DNA of 64,000 bases from Parapedobacter deserti (GCF_042646065.1 NZ_JBHRTA010000008.1:124001-188000), one strand, 5' to 3'. Numbered from the stretch's first letter, positions 9,244-18,792 are shown. The notes: a model not told the origin generated them from the sequence alone. Numbers and translations: made by a program.

Positions 9244-10285
9244 GGGTGAATAGCTGTTGTGGTGACGGTACATGTGACGCTGATCGTGTTTCGGCTGGAA
9301 AGCCAGCCAGCAACGTTTTATCCAGGTGGTAATAGAGCAGGGTGAAGTCTGCCGCAGGCAGCTCATCGGCGAGGAAACGGGCGGCCCGGCGTACGTCCGC
9401 GTAGCCGACCTGCTCACGGCGGATGACGTCTCCCTTCCGGAGGCCGGCTTCAGGAAGCGGTTCCCTAAGCCGGAAGAGCGACGTGTCGTCCAGCGGGTTG
9501 AACAAGGCGGTGTCCGAGAGTAGGGCGGGGTCCAGGCGCTTACTGATGCCGGCATATCGTTCCTCACGGAACACCACTGACCAGCTAAAGAGCGGAAGCG
9601 CCACATCCATCGGCAGCGGATAGGCGCGTAGGTATCCCTTCAGGTATACGCGCATTTCGTTGATGTCCAGGATGGAATTTTGCGGCCCGAACCTGCGCAG
9701 GTTGCCCATGTTGTAGCACATCAGCAGCACCTTGTCTACCGGCGGCGTGCCGCTGCTTTGCGGATTGCGCACCTGGTGCAGGCGCAACGTGGCCGAGAGC
9801 AGCGTGCCCGCCGGCATCCGCTGCCGTATCCGGTCAAGGAGGTGGAAGTAAGCCTCCCGGGTACTGGCGGTCCAGTCGCAGTCGATTTGCAACTCATCAA
9901 ATTCCGATTTCCCTGCCTGCTTGATTTTGCCCAGCACAAAGGCGCTTACCCGTTCAGCCAGGCTGTCAAGCTCGGCTTCTGTACGGTCTTTGAGCACCTG
10001 GTTGGTGATGAACACCACCGGAACCAGCTGGAGGGAATCGGGCAGCGTATCCTTGAACGCGATGGGAGAGACCGGAATCGGTTCGCCGTTCGGCCCCTGG
10101 TTATCCACATCCATGATCCGCACAAAAAGCCGCTTTGCGCCTAACCCGCTCAGGTAGGCTTGCTCCGTGTCATCGGCTTGGTACACGGTCTTCCAGTAAT
10201 AAAAGGCAGGCTCGACCTTCCGCCCGCGCTGCGTGCAGGCGTACGAAAGGGTAATGAGTGCCATTAAACCAAACCACAGTCTCAT
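9209..10285 (-). CDS. Putative TIM-barrel-like lipoprotein (DUF3142-like)
   Basis: A 358-residue protein with a lipoprotein signal (lipobox LSYAC). The mature N-terminus contains FYYWKTVYQ, and the middle contains an acidic beta-strand motif ELQIDCDWTAST. The sequence then has strands with KVLLMCYNMGN and MDVALPLFSW. The pattern resembles the exported DUF3142 family, which I recall as having a glycoside-hydrolase-like barrel; this assignment is from memory and not proven. The acidic pair in IDCDWT could be catalytic or ligand-binding. It starts one base after the WG-repeat gene ends and its end overlaps the next gene, so it is tightly coupled in the operon. Confidence 0.65.
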   Translation of the reverse strand: MRLWFGLMALITLSYACTQRGRKVEPAFYYWKTVYQADDTEQAYLSGLGAKRLFVRIMDVDNQGPNGEPIPVSPIAFKDTLPDSLQLVPVVFITNQVLKDRTEAELDSLAERVSAFVLGKIKQAGKSEFDELQIDCDWTASTREAYFHLLDRIRQRMPAGTLLSATLRLHQVRNPQSSGTPPVDKVLLMCYNMGNLRRFGPQNSILDINEMRVYLKGYLRAYPLPMDVALPLFSWSVVFREERYAGISKRLDPALLSDTALFNPLDDTSLFRLREPLPEAGLRKGDVIRREQVGYADVRRAARFLADELPAADFTLLYYHLDKTLLAGFPAETRSASHVPSPQQLFTHASLQEIIDCF

Positions 10286-10286
10286 T

Positions 10287-11810
10287 TCAGTTGCTTTTTT
10301 CCCGGAATTCCTGTTGCGTCTGCCAATTTACGTAAAACCGGGTATAACCGAGCTTTTCATCGTAATAAGATACCGTGCCATCGGCCGACATGTCGTGGTA
10401 TTTCGGCGGGATGACGACGCGCCCCGACGGTAGATGATACAAGCCGTAGCGGCTGTCTTTGCCGGGCTTAAAAGTCCAATAGCCTCGGCGCAGATTCAGG
10501 CAGCGGATGTAATGGTGCTCAGGTTTCCAGCGCCAGTCCCCCGCCCCGGCATCCCAAACGCCCATGCGTTTCGTGCTGTCGCGTTTGATGGTCACCTCAT
10601 AGAGCTTGTCTGCTATGTTGCTGTAAGCGACAATTCGCCAACCGGTTTCCAGGGCCTCATCAGGGATGGTGTGCCCCGCGGGAGGCCAGCGGATATTTCC
10701 CGAAGGGATTACCACGGTAAATGTATTGTCAAGCGGCGGGTCCATGTGCCAGTGGCCCGCCGTATCGACCATGGCGTGTTCGAACCGGGATGCCTGCCGA
10801 TTGAACCACCGCAGCATGAAGCGGTCTGTGCCGGGCATCCCGCTGATCAGTCGAGCCGTACGGACTACGGTGTCGGCAGCTACGCCATGAACGGCTACAG
10901 CATCTATCCTTGCAGGAAATGCTTTGCTGAAATCGGGAAAGATATACTGGTGTCCTTCGTCGTCTGCAAGCACCATGGCACGGCACGCATCATCGTATCG
11001 ATTGCTGCTTACGGGAATGGAAAGTGGCAAGCCGTTGATAGCGGTGTGCAGGCTGTCGGCCTGTCTATACCGCGTGCCGGAAGCCGGTTTCCCCTCGCGG
11101 TCAATCAACCGGAAGCCGTTTCCCCGCTGCTGCAGGAGCAGTCCGCCATCTACCTTGTCAAAAATATTCCGCGCCAGCAGCTTTACCTTTCGATCCGTTA
11201 ACTTAAAAAGCCTGTTCCGCTGCAGGAAGTGTTGGCTGTCCAGCGGGTGGATGCCGAAATGAAAGCTATAGCCAGCGCCGGTGGAAATACGTTGCGAATA
11301 AATGGTTTGATTCGTTTCCAGCACGGTAATTTTCAGGTGAGCGCGTTTGACTTTGGTGTCAAACAACCGGCTATCCGACGAGCCACCGGTGATGGAAAAC
11401 CCCGGCAGGAAACGCCACTCCCAAAACCGAAAGCGATTGATATATCCCCGTTCCGTGTGGGCGAATGTGCGGTTGCCTACCACTTGTAAATATACATTAC
11501 GGTACTGGAAAGGAATAGCCAGTTCGCCTGACTTATCAATCACGCCATAACGCAATTGCTCATCTTCCACGACAGCGAAACCGGTGGAGGTGAATGTTCC
11601 AGCGGAGCGGAACGAAGGGGGGATGACAATGTTCATCTGTTCGTCGGCATAGCCATACCGTCCATCGGCTGCCAGGTAAGGATAATAGTGCATCGTGTCA
11701 GTGAGTTGTCCACTGGGCGGTTGCACAGGGGGCGCCATACAGGCGCTGGCCGGCGTGCTCAACACGGCAGCCAGCGCCAGGGCAATCGGATATGCACAGC
11801 CATTTCGCAT
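10287..11810 (-). CDS. WG-repeat-containing exported protein
   Basis: A 507-residue protein with a signal peptide (cleavage or lipidation near ASACMAPP) and WG/KWG-like repeats, seen as DGRYGYADEQMNIVIPPSF, LRYGVIDKSGELAIPFQY and SRYGLYHLPSGRVVIPPKY. In the WG family each unit forms a short beta-hairpin, and proteins of this type are thought to act as extracytoplasmic binding modules. It is the first gene of the reverse operon ending at 2685 and is divergent from the response regulator at 11924. The 113-bp intergenic region should hold both promoters. No catalytic motif was seen. Confidence 0.8.
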   Translation of the reverse strand: MRNGCAYPIALALAAVLSTPASACMAPPVQPPSGQLTDTMHYYPYLAADGRYGYADEQMNIVIPPSFRSAGTFTSTGFAVVEDEQLRYGVIDKSGELAIPFQYRNVYLQVVGNRTFAHTERGYINRFRFWEWRFLPGFSITGGSSDSRLFDTKVKRAHLKITVLETNQTIYSQRISTGAGYSFHFGIHPLDSQHFLQRNRLFKLTDRKVKLLARNIFDKVDGGLLLQQRGNGFRLIDREGKPASGTRYRQADSLHTAINGLPLSIPVSSNRYDDACRAMVLADDEGHQYIFPDFSKAFPARIDAVAVHGVAADTVVRTARLISGMPGTDRFMLRWFNRQASRFEHAMVDTAGHWHMDPPLDNTFTVVIPSGNIRWPPAGHTIPDEALETGWRIVAYSNIADKLYEVTIKRDSTKRMGVWDAGAGDWRWKPEHHYIRCLNLRRGYWTFKPGKDSRYGLYHLPSGRVVIPPKYHDMSADGTVSYYDEKLGYTRFYVNWQTQQEFREKSN

Positions 11811-11923
11811 GACGCAAAGTTAATGTTACCCGTTGGCCTCAGCCATCCCGAAAATCAGCCATTTTTCAGAACAATGCGGATGATTCAGGAAAATATAGTG
11901 ATTTTTACAGTGAATTTTTAGTT

Positions 11924-12553
11924 ATGGTATCCATTTTCATTACAGATGATCATCCGCTGGTGTTGGAAGGACTGAAAAACGTGCTTTCCGAAGCCGAGAC
12001 CCTCCAGGTCAAGGGATGCTTTGCTAATGCCGCAGCGACGCTGGAAGCCATTGGATCGGAATTCCCATCGGTGTTGTTGCTCGACATTAACCTGCCGGAT
12101 ATCAACGGCATCGACCTGGTCCGGAAAGTAAAGGCGCTGTCGCCGGCCACGCGGATCATAGCGCTCAGCGTGCATAATGAATACGCGGTGATCAACAGCA
12201 TGTTTCAGGAAGGCGCCGACGGCTATATCCAAAAGAATGCGGTGGGGGAAGAAATCGTGGAGGGAATCCGCACGGTTATCAACGGCCGGCGCTTCCTGTG
12301 TTCGCAGTCGGCCGAAATCATGAAGCGGAAAACCACGGAAGGGTTGAAGAGCGTGCCCAAGGTCACCCGCCGGGAAAAAGAAATCCTCCACCAGGCGGCC
12401 AAAGGATTAACCACGCAGGAGATCGCCGCGGCACTGTTTATCAGTCCGCATACCGTAGAAAGCCACCGCAAGAACCTGATGGAAAAATTTGAGGTCAAGA
12501 ACCTGGCATCGGCCATTAAACTGGCGACGGAATACGGGCTGATACAGGCGTAG
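11924..12553 (+). CDS. Two-component response regulator, NarL/LuxR family
   Basis: A 209-residue cytoplasmic DNA-binding regulator. The receiver domain (residues 1-120) has the acidic pair Asp8/Asp9, phospho-acceptor Asp54 (LLLDINLPD), Ser82 at the switch position and Lys104. The LuxR-type helix-turn-helix occupies about residues 145-207 (TRREKEIL, GLTTQEIAAAL, SPHTVESHRKNL). It would be phosphorylated by HisKA_3 kinases. Two such kinases flank it: one convergent at 12516-14561, with which it overlaps by 38 bp, and one at the far end of the divergent operon at 4558-6753. It probably controls the divergent operon (inference). Confidence 0.95.
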   Translation: MVSIFITDDHPLVLEGLKNVLSEAETLQVKGCFANAAATLEAIGSEFPSVLLLDINLPDINGIDLVRKVKALSPATRIIALSVHNEYAVINSMFQEGADGYIQKNAVGEEIVEGIRTVINGRRFLCSQSAEIMKRKTTEGLKSVPKVTRREKEILHQAAKGLTTQEIAAALFISPHTVESHRKNLMEKFEVKNLASAIKLATEYGLIQA

Positions 12554-14561
12554 CCGATATGGGGCATTCGACGGTAAACGTCGTGCCGACTCCGTTGTCG
12601 GACCGGATATCGAATGTGCCCTCCAGCAAATCGGCGCGCATCCTCACATTTCGGAGTCCTGCGCCTTTGCCGGAGCGCTCCGTATCAAATCCCCGGCCGT
12701 CGTCTTCGACCACGAGCGTTACCGTGGCATCGGATTGCTGCAACTGCACCAATATTTCCGTTGCTTCCGCATGCTTGACGCAATTGTTGATCAGTTCCTG
12801 TGCAATGCGGTAAAGCGCCATTTCGCGCGACCGAGTTACCGGTTGGCGGTAGTGGACGACCTGGTAGTAAACCGGTACACCCGAGCTTTTCAATTTATCG
12901 CAAAACTCCCGCAGTGCTTCCACCAAACCGTAGTTGACCAGCATGGACGGCATCATGCTGTGGGCGACTCCACGCAATTCTTCCACCGCACCATCCACGT
13001 TGCTGGCTACCGAAGCCAACATCGGGCGCTGGGCAACGTCTTCCGGCAAGGCATGCGCAATGCGTGAGAGGTCCATCTTGATGCTGGAAAGGATGCCCCC
13101 CAGTCCGTCGTGCAGGTCGCGCGCCAGCCGCTCCCGCTCCTTTTCCTGGCCTTCCAGCAAGGTGGAGAGTAACGAATTCCGGTGGGCCTGTTCCATGCGT
13201 TCCACATCAAGGGTGTGCATGCGCTGCTGCTGAACCAATAGCTTACGTTTATTGCGGTACAGCAGGAAAATCAGGATGCAGGTGGCCAGCAAGGGGATGG
13301 AAATGCCGAGCAGCAATCCGATGTACCAGCGGTTGCGCTCGATGGCGAAATCCTTTTGCTCGTTCTCGCGCTGCAGCGTCAGTAACGTGTTTTCCGCCTC
13401 GGCCAGTTTGTATTTTTCCTCCATTTCATGGAGGATCTGGGTGTTTTCTGCATAACGCAGGCTGTCGGCCAGGTCGATGTATTGTGCTAAATAGCGGTAG
13501 GCCCGGTCAGGTTGCTTCAGGCGATGCTCCATGCGTGACAATGCCCGGAGCGCTTTCAGCTGGTAGGAGCCCACCTGATTGGAATGGCTGATCTGCAGCA
13601 GTTCATCCAGCAAGGGCCGAGTCTTGGCAAACTCGCCCCGGCGCTCGTACAGTTCCGAAAGGTGCAACAGGATATCGCAGGAAGTATACGTGTCGTTATA
13701 TCGCCGGGCAATGAGCAGACCCTGACCGAAGGAATGCTCTGCCGCCGCCAGCTCACCGGCGGCCAGCTGGTAGCGCCCTTTCATGTGGTAGTAATTTGCC
13801 CATATATGGTGTGTGGCATCCAGGTGCAACAGGTGGTGGCGTGCGCTATCGAGGTAAGTGGCCGTCCGTGCATTCGATAAGGTATCGGCGCGGAAGCCGA
13901 GTCTCGCGAGGATGATGTAAATGTCGGCGACATCACCATGGCGCACCGGGGCCGACTGTTTATATTGTTCGGCCGCGGCGAGGAGATAGTGTGCCGATTT
14001 TTCGTGTTGTTGCTGGTTGTTGAATAAAATACCGATGTTGGTATTGACGAGTGCTAATGATTCCGTGTCGGCCAGCTGATTGAGCAAGGGGAGCACGTCC
14101 AAGTAGCCGCTCAGTGCGTCATCGATGCGGTTGCGCTGCCAGGCGATGTTGGCCGCATTGATCTGGCTTTTGGCAAAAAGCACACGGGCGTTGCGTGAAG
14201 TGTCCTGTTCAGTCATTTCCCGCACGATACGGTTATACCGGTCGGCTTCGTCCGTACGGTAATGGTCGTAGTGCCAGGAACCTATGTTGAGGTAGGTCTT
14301 CGCCTCGCTGAGCGGATCTCGGCTCTTAGCGGCCAGGTCCAGCACCTGTTTCCATAGGGTCAGCGCTTTGGCCGAATCGTTGTGCGGCACCCGCCGGGCC
14401 ATTTCCGTCAGGAGCGCAATCTTGGCGGAGTCTGTGGTAGCCTTCTTGAATTCCTGCGTGAGGCTGTCTGTTTGGGGCGGCGCGGCGATCACGGTACCGA
14501 TTCCGAAGAAGCATACGGTAGATACGACGGCCAGCCAACAATGAATGCCGAAGTTGTTCAT
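12516..14561 (-). CDS. TPR-containing sensor histidine kinase, NarL/DegS type
   Basis: The open frame reaches 14696. The ATG at 14561 gives a clean signal peptide (MNNFGIHCW... ending near VIAAPP), so the product is taken as 681 residues. Architecture: signal peptide, helical TPR region (about 50-370), coiled coil, transmembrane helix at about 411-433, HisKA_3 with His484 (LARDLHDGLGG), and HATPase_c with the motifs ELINNCVKHA and VEDDGRGFD, ending in VGTTFTVECP. It has the same layout as the kinase at 4558. Its last 38 bp overlap the 3' end of the response regulator gene on the other strand, which strongly suggests a cognate pair, although convergent transcripts would be mutually antisense at their tails. 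Confidence 0.92.
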   Translation of the reverse strand: MNNFGIHCWLAVVSTVCFFGIGTVIAAPPQTDSLTQEFKKATTDSAKIALLTEMARRVPHNDSAKALTLWKQVLDLAAKSRDPLSEAKTYLNIGSWHYDHYRTDEADRYNRIVREMTEQDTSRNARVLFAKSQINAANIAWQRNRIDDALSGYLDVLPLLNQLADTESLALVNTNIGILFNNQQQHEKSAHYLLAAAEQYKQSAPVRHGDVADIYIILARLGFRADTLSNARTATYLDSARHHLLHLDATHHIWANYYHMKGRYQLAAGELAAAEHSFGQGLLIARRYNDTYTSCDILLHLSELYERRGEFAKTRPLLDELLQISHSNQVGSYQLKALRALSRMEHRLKQPDRAYRYLAQYIDLADSLRYAENTQILHEMEEKYKLAEAENTLLTLQRENEQKDFAIERNRWYIGLLLGISIPLLATCILIFLLYRNKRKLLVQQQRMHTLDVERMEQAHRNSLLSTLLEGQEKERERLARDLHDGLGGILSSIKMDLSRIAHALPEDVAQRPMLASVASNVDGAVEELRGVAHSMMPSMLVNYGLVEALREFCDKLKSSGVPVYYQVVHYRQPVTRSREMALYRIAQELINNCVKHAEATEILVQLQQSDATVTLVVEDDGRGFDTERSGKGAGLRNVRMRADLLEGTFDIRSDNGVGTTFTVECPISATPVSARIPSPV

Positions 14562-14807
14562 AGGGCTGTTTTGTGATAATAATGGGTTGCAAAATAAGCA
14601 AAATATGTAAGTAAATGTCACACGATGGGGGTGTAACGAGGCAACTGCATTTAACACGGGTTCGGTAGCCGCGCCCGCACAGTTTTGCCCTGCCAACGGG
14701 ACATCGCATCGAAGACGTTAATAATACATCCCCAAAACATCCCCGAAAACAGGGGTTTCATGAACTGGGACGAAAGGCTATATTTGCCGGTGTTATCGAA
14801 AGCTTCC

Positions 14808-15494
14808 ATGATTAAGACGAAAAGTCGACTTGTCCGGTTAATGTGCGTTGTACTGTCATGCACCTGTTTCACCTCGTGTTTCCAGATTATTGAAGACATT
14901 TCCGTGCGTGAGGACGGTTCCGGAACGGTGACGCTGACGGCCAACCTAAGCCAAAGCCGTACGAAGCTCGCATCCATTATGCTGTTGGACAGCGTCAACG
15001 GCCACAAGGTGCCTTCACCAGCAGACATTCGCCGCGAGATGTCCGCGCTGGCCGATCGGCTGGCAGCTATACCCGGCATTACCAACGTCACGCATCAGGT
15101 GAATTTCGATACCTACATCGCCGTGATGAAATTTTCGTTCAGTAACGTATCGGACCTCAACGACGTGATGAATATGGCGTTCAAAGAAATGAAGATGCCG
15201 ATGGACAGCCAGAGTTCATACGCGTATGACGGGCGACATGGCACATTCAGGCGGGCGTATACGCATCTTCCGCAAGCGAAGGCGGAGTATAACCGGCTGA
15301 AGCCCGCCGATCAGGCCGTATTCAAGGACGCGTTATATACCAGTATCTACCGCTTCGAGCGGCCGGTCAGCCAACAAAGCAACGGGGCAGCAAAGCTGGC
15401 GGCATCAAAGAAAGCCGTCATGTTGCAAACCCGTATCATGGATCTTATCAATGGCAACCAATCACTTTCTAACCGTATTCAATTAGCACAGTAG
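14808..15494 (+). CDS. Hypothetical lipoprotein
   Basis: The frame opens at 14685, but the ATG at 14808 starts a proper lipoprotein signal (MIKTKSRLVR..., lipobox CFTSC), giving 228 residues. After the lipidation site comes a threonine-rich beta segment (ISVREDGSGTVTLTAN), then helices. No family was recognised. The N-terminal strand pattern is like that of several small Bacteroidota lipoproteins, but function cannot be inferred. The next gene begins one base after its stop codon, and a third gene follows, so this is the first gene of a forward operon running to 18792. Its promoter should lie between it and the divergent kinase gene (14562-14807). Confidence 0.75.
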   Translation: MIKTKSRLVRLMCVVLSCTCFTSCFQIIEDISVREDGSGTVTLTANLSQSRTKLASIMLLDSVNGHKVPSPADIRREMSALADRLAAIPGITNVTHQVNFDTYIAVMKFSFSNVSDLNDVMNMAFKEMKMPMDSQSSYAYDGRHGTFRRAYTHLPQAKAEYNRLKPADQAVFKDALYTSIYRFERPVSQQSNGAAKLAASKKAVMLQTRIMDLINGNQSLSNRIQLAQ

Positions 15495-15495
15495 T

Positions 15496-17433
15496 ATGAC
15501 AAAAACCACTTCTTTCTTAACCGCCATGGCGTGTTTATGCCAGGTTTATACGTATGCGCAGGACTTGGCACACCGCATTCCGGAGGACGCTTTCGCCGTG
15601 GTGTCCGTCAGGACCGGTCACTTTTTTAACTTAGTGGACGTGGCCGATTTCAACACCTCCACGTTGGGTACGAAAATGCTGCAAGCCTTCGGAAAGGAAG
15701 CAGGTATTTCCCTGACATCCATTGAAGATATGGGGGTAGACATCCACTCATCCTTATACTATTATACCCGGCAGACCGACAGCATATGGTATCACACCGT
15801 ATTGTTGCCGTTGAAAAATAGCAGCCAGTTTGCTGAGGGGTTCGGTGGCGGTGCCCTCACTGAAGTGGACGGTATATACCGTGCCGCAGCCGACACGGCA
15901 TCGCCGGGCACCACCGTGGGGTGGAATGACCGGTTGGCCGTGATTACCTTCGGCAGCGTGGTAGACGATTTTTTTTATGATGAGGGGGTGGCCGCCCGGT
16001 ACGGTATTTTACAGGACAACTATGGCGATACCTATGCATACGCCGACACGTTTGACAACGATGGGTATACCGAAGAATATGCTGATGAGTACGTGCTTCC
16101 TCCTTATGACGGTGTGGACACGACCGGGGTGGTCATTGACACCGCCGGGTGGGACATCGATACGTTGGATAACGGCTTCGGTTGGGACGATAGTACATGG
16201 GATACCGCGGCAACAGACGGCTATGATGACGGTTATTGGAGCCAGTACGAAGCCAATCGCCAAAAGAAGGATTCATTGGTGGCCGTGTGGGTCGGCACTT
16301 ATGCGGAGCAGGTCTTATCCGATTTGCCTCGGCAGCATATCCTAAACAATGCTTCTTATGTAAAAAGCTTGGATAAGGATGCCTTGGTGACGGCATGGGT
16401 GCGTAACCTCGGACTGATTTATGACCAATTTTTCCTTTCGTTGCTGGCAGGGCGTTACCCGTCTACATCGGCCATAGGTTTCGGCAGCCTTCAGGCCGGT
16501 GTCTATGCCAACGAAGATGAGCTAACGCTGAAGACTTCAGTCGACGTGCAGGGCGACCTCGCTCACTCGTATGCCCGGATCTACGACCACAAAATCAACC
16601 GGAAATTCCTCCGTTACCTGGACAGCGACTCGTTGATGGGGTTTTTCGCCTATGCGATTGATATGGAAGCGTATATGGAGGAGTTTCCTAAGATGCTCGG
16701 CAAGATTTACGGTCCGATGGTGGGCGGGTATGAAGAAGAAATCCATATTGGATCGGATATCCTGGCGTTGTTGCTGGATGAAAAAGCAATCGGTGAAACG
16801 GTGAAGGGGGATGCATTGTTCGTGCTGAATGGCCTCACCCAGCACGAAGTTGCCTACACCGATTATGAATACGACGAGGACTACAATGTAACGGAAGTCG
16901 AAAAGACGAAAACCGAGACCATTCCCGACTTCCTCTTGATGTTTTCGTCCGATAACCACGCCTTGTACCAGCGGCTTATGGACTACACGGTGAGCAAAGG
17001 CGTGGGGACGTTGGACAACCGGGTGTATGCCCTGAGTCACCGCAAACTGCCCGCTCCGCTTTATGTGACTTATAGAAACGGTATTATTTTTCTCGGAACT
17101 GCCCACAATCAACTGGAACGGATAGCAAGCAATCGCACCGTAAGCAAAGCCAGCCGGTTTCACCGGAAACTGCTCCGCCAGAATATAATGACCGGTTTTC
17201 TGAACACCCAGCAAGCCTTGGGACGATTTTCCGACGAGGAACTCTCGGCACTTGAAGAACATATCCGGTTCAAGCAATTGTTTGGCCATCTGGGGAATTT
17301 CTATTTCCGTAGCGGAAAAATGAAAGGGGATACGTTCTCCGGTGAATTTGTTGCGCAGGCGCCCAAAGATTTCAGTAATGCACTGCAATACCTGTTATGG
17401 TTGGTCGATTATGCGTCGAACGATAGGCGGTAG
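15496..17433 (+). CDS. Hypothetical exported protein with an acidic low-complexity insert
   Basis: A 645-residue protein with a signal peptide ending near YTYAQDL. The mature start (IPEDAFAVVSVRTG) resembles large Bacteroidota exported proteins that begin with a strand binding two copies of a ferredoxin-like or barrel domain; I cannot name the family with confidence. Residues about 155-255 form an insert very rich in Asp, Tyr, Gly and Thr (for example DDGYWSQYE), likely disordered or cation-binding. A second acidic motif, YEYDEDYN, lies near residue 458. The downstream gene has the same motif layout (VPRDAVSVVKV near the start and YAYDDDFN later), so the two are probably diverged paralogues. 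Middle gene of a three-gene operon. Confidence 0.75.
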   Translation: MTKTTSFLTAMACLCQVYTYAQDLAHRIPEDAFAVVSVRTGHFFNLVDVADFNTSTLGTKMLQAFGKEAGISLTSIEDMGVDIHSSLYYYTRQTDSIWYHTVLLPLKNSSQFAEGFGGGALTEVDGIYRAAADTASPGTTVGWNDRLAVITFGSVVDDFFYDEGVAARYGILQDNYGDTYAYADTFDNDGYTEEYADEYVLPPYDGVDTTGVVIDTAGWDIDTLDNGFGWDDSTWDTAATDGYDDGYWSQYEANRQKKDSLVAVWVGTYAEQVLSDLPRQHILNNASYVKSLDKDALVTAWVRNLGLIYDQFFLSLLAGRYPSTSAIGFGSLQAGVYANEDELTLKTSVDVQGDLAHSYARIYDHKINRKFLRYLDSDSLMGFFAYAIDMEAYMEEFPKMLGKIYGPMVGGYEEEIHIGSDILALLLDEKAIGETVKGDALFVLNGLTQHEVAYTDYEYDEDYNVTEVEKTKTETIPDFLLMFSSDNHALYQRLMDYTVSKGVGTLDNRVYALSHRKLPAPLYVTYRNGIIFLGTAHNQLERIASNRTVSKASRFHRKLLRQNIMTGFLNTQQALGRFSDEELSALEEHIRFKQLFGHLGNFYFRSGKMKGDTFSGEFVAQAPKDFSNALQYLLWLVDYASNDRR

Positions 17434-17457
17434 TCCGGCTGCGAACGATATCCGGTT

Positions 17458-18792
17458 ATGAAGCGGCTTCTTTGGATCACAGCGGCTGTATTGGTACTCC
17501 TGACGTTGGGAACAGGCTTGTTTTTTGCCCATCGGCAACGCCAATCGTATGCCGTGCAGGTTCCCCGGGACGCTGTTTCGGTGGTCAAAGTCCAAGTTGA
17601 CGGATTGGTTGCTGATGTGTTATGGAACCAGCTTTGGAGCCCTTCGCATATTAAACGGGACGCGAAACGTGGCGGGACTTATCGTTTTTTACGGTCCGAT
17701 ATCGGATTGGCGATACCTGCCAACCTGTTTCTCTACCAATTTGCTGATAGGCCGCGCGTGTTATTTGGTATACTGCGCATCAAGGACGTCGGGGATCTTC
17801 AGGCGTTTATCCGCCAACAGGACTGGGCGTATGAGGTTGCAACGCCGTTTAGCCGGGTGGTATCGCAGCACTTGGTTGCGCTTCACAGCGCGGACAGTAT
17901 CGCCTTTGCCCTTTGCTGGGAACCGGGTGAGCAGCTGGCGTCGGTAGAGGAAAACCTCCGGGGGCTGCTGCAGGGCAACCGACAGGAGCCGTTTGCGGCG
18001 AGCCGCTTCAGGGAGCTGAAGAACCGGAAAGGGCACCTCAATGTCATGGGGCAACACGCGCTTCGGCTAGACTTTAAGCGCGGGGAAATAGCCTTCTCCA
18101 CCGACGGGGCAGGAGATGCTGCTGAATTTCCGTCGCATCTGCAAACGGAAAACACCGGTTTTTTGCAGTTGCCTGCTTGGTGCTGGTCGTTGACGCCGCC
18201 TACCTGGCGGCTTGGCGGGCATACGGTAAGCCGGGATAGCTTGATACGGTATATCAGCGGCAATATGTGCGTGCGGTGGCGGGGAATAACTACGCAACGG
18301 GATACCGTGATTAACTATGCCTATGACGACGATTTCAATCCAGTGGAAGTGCGTGAGGCGGTCGAGCGGTCGGTGCCGGCCATATACGGTGCAATTGCCT
18401 CGGACGCCGGGCGTTTGAGAGGTTATCTAGCAGAGCAGGGGCTACTGGATACGGCATTGGCGCGGATCAGTCCCGGGGCATTTCCGCTGTTTTCATTACA
18501 CACCCACGGCGGGACTGGCAAGCGGCTGTTGTTTGGCACGGAGCCAGATGCAGAAGAGCAAGCACCGGATCCCGGTCTAAGCCGTAACGGCGCCGATCCG
18601 TTATATCTCTATATCGATATCGCCGCTGTGATCCGGCAGGCTGTATTGCCCGCACGGATCAGCGCATACCTGGAACCATTTTCGTCGGTTGAGCTGCTGG
18701 GGATTCCCAAAGCTGGCGCAGGGATGGCCATTCGCGGAAAAATGGTCATGCCCCATGCATCCGTTAACAGCTTGATTCAGCTCATCGACTGA
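17458..18792 (+). CDS. Hypothetical membrane-anchored paralogue of the preceding gene
   Basis: A 444-residue protein with an N-terminal signal anchor (about residues 3-24, RLLWITAAVLVLL...). The periplasmic part begins VPRDAVSVVKV, matching the IPEDAFAVVSV start of the product of 15496, and contains YAYDDDFNPVEVRE, matching YEYDEDYNVTEVEK there. This one lacks the acidic insert, which explains most of the length difference. The 24-bp spacing from the previous gene implies one operon. A role in envelope maintenance alongside the lipoprotein at 14808 is possible but not demonstrated by any motif. Confidence 0.75.
   Translation: MKRLLWITAAVLVLLTLGTGLFFAHRQRQSYAVQVPRDAVSVVKVQVDGLVADVLWNQLWSPSHIKRDAKRGGTYRFLRSDIGLAIPANLFLYQFADRPRVLFGILRIKDVGDLQAFIRQQDWAYEVATPFSRVVSQHLVALHSADSIAFALCWEPGEQLASVEENLRGLLQGNRQEPFAASRFRELKNRKGHLNVMGQHALRLDFKRGEIAFSTDGAGDAAEFPSHLQTENTGFLQLPAWCWSLTPPTWRLGGHTVSRDSLIRYISGNMCVRWRGITTQRDTVINYAYDDDFNPVEVREAVERSVPAIYGAIASDAGRLRGYLAEQGLLDTALARISPGAFPLFSLHTHGGTGKRLLFGTEPDAEEQAPDPGLSRNGADPLYLYIDIAAVIRQAVLPARISAYLEPFSSVELLGIPKAGAGMAIRGKMVMPHASVNSLIQLID

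Noticed and set aside
9244..9606. N-terminal 121 codons of the long frame ending at 6775
   Set aside because: Overlaps the DUF3142-like gene in another frame and is Arg/Ser/Pro-rich noise; a lipoprotein signal begins only at 9243.
16537..17388. 283-codon reverse frame within the exported-protein gene
   Set aside because: Antisense shadow of a gene with clear signal peptide and operon context; no protein family features.
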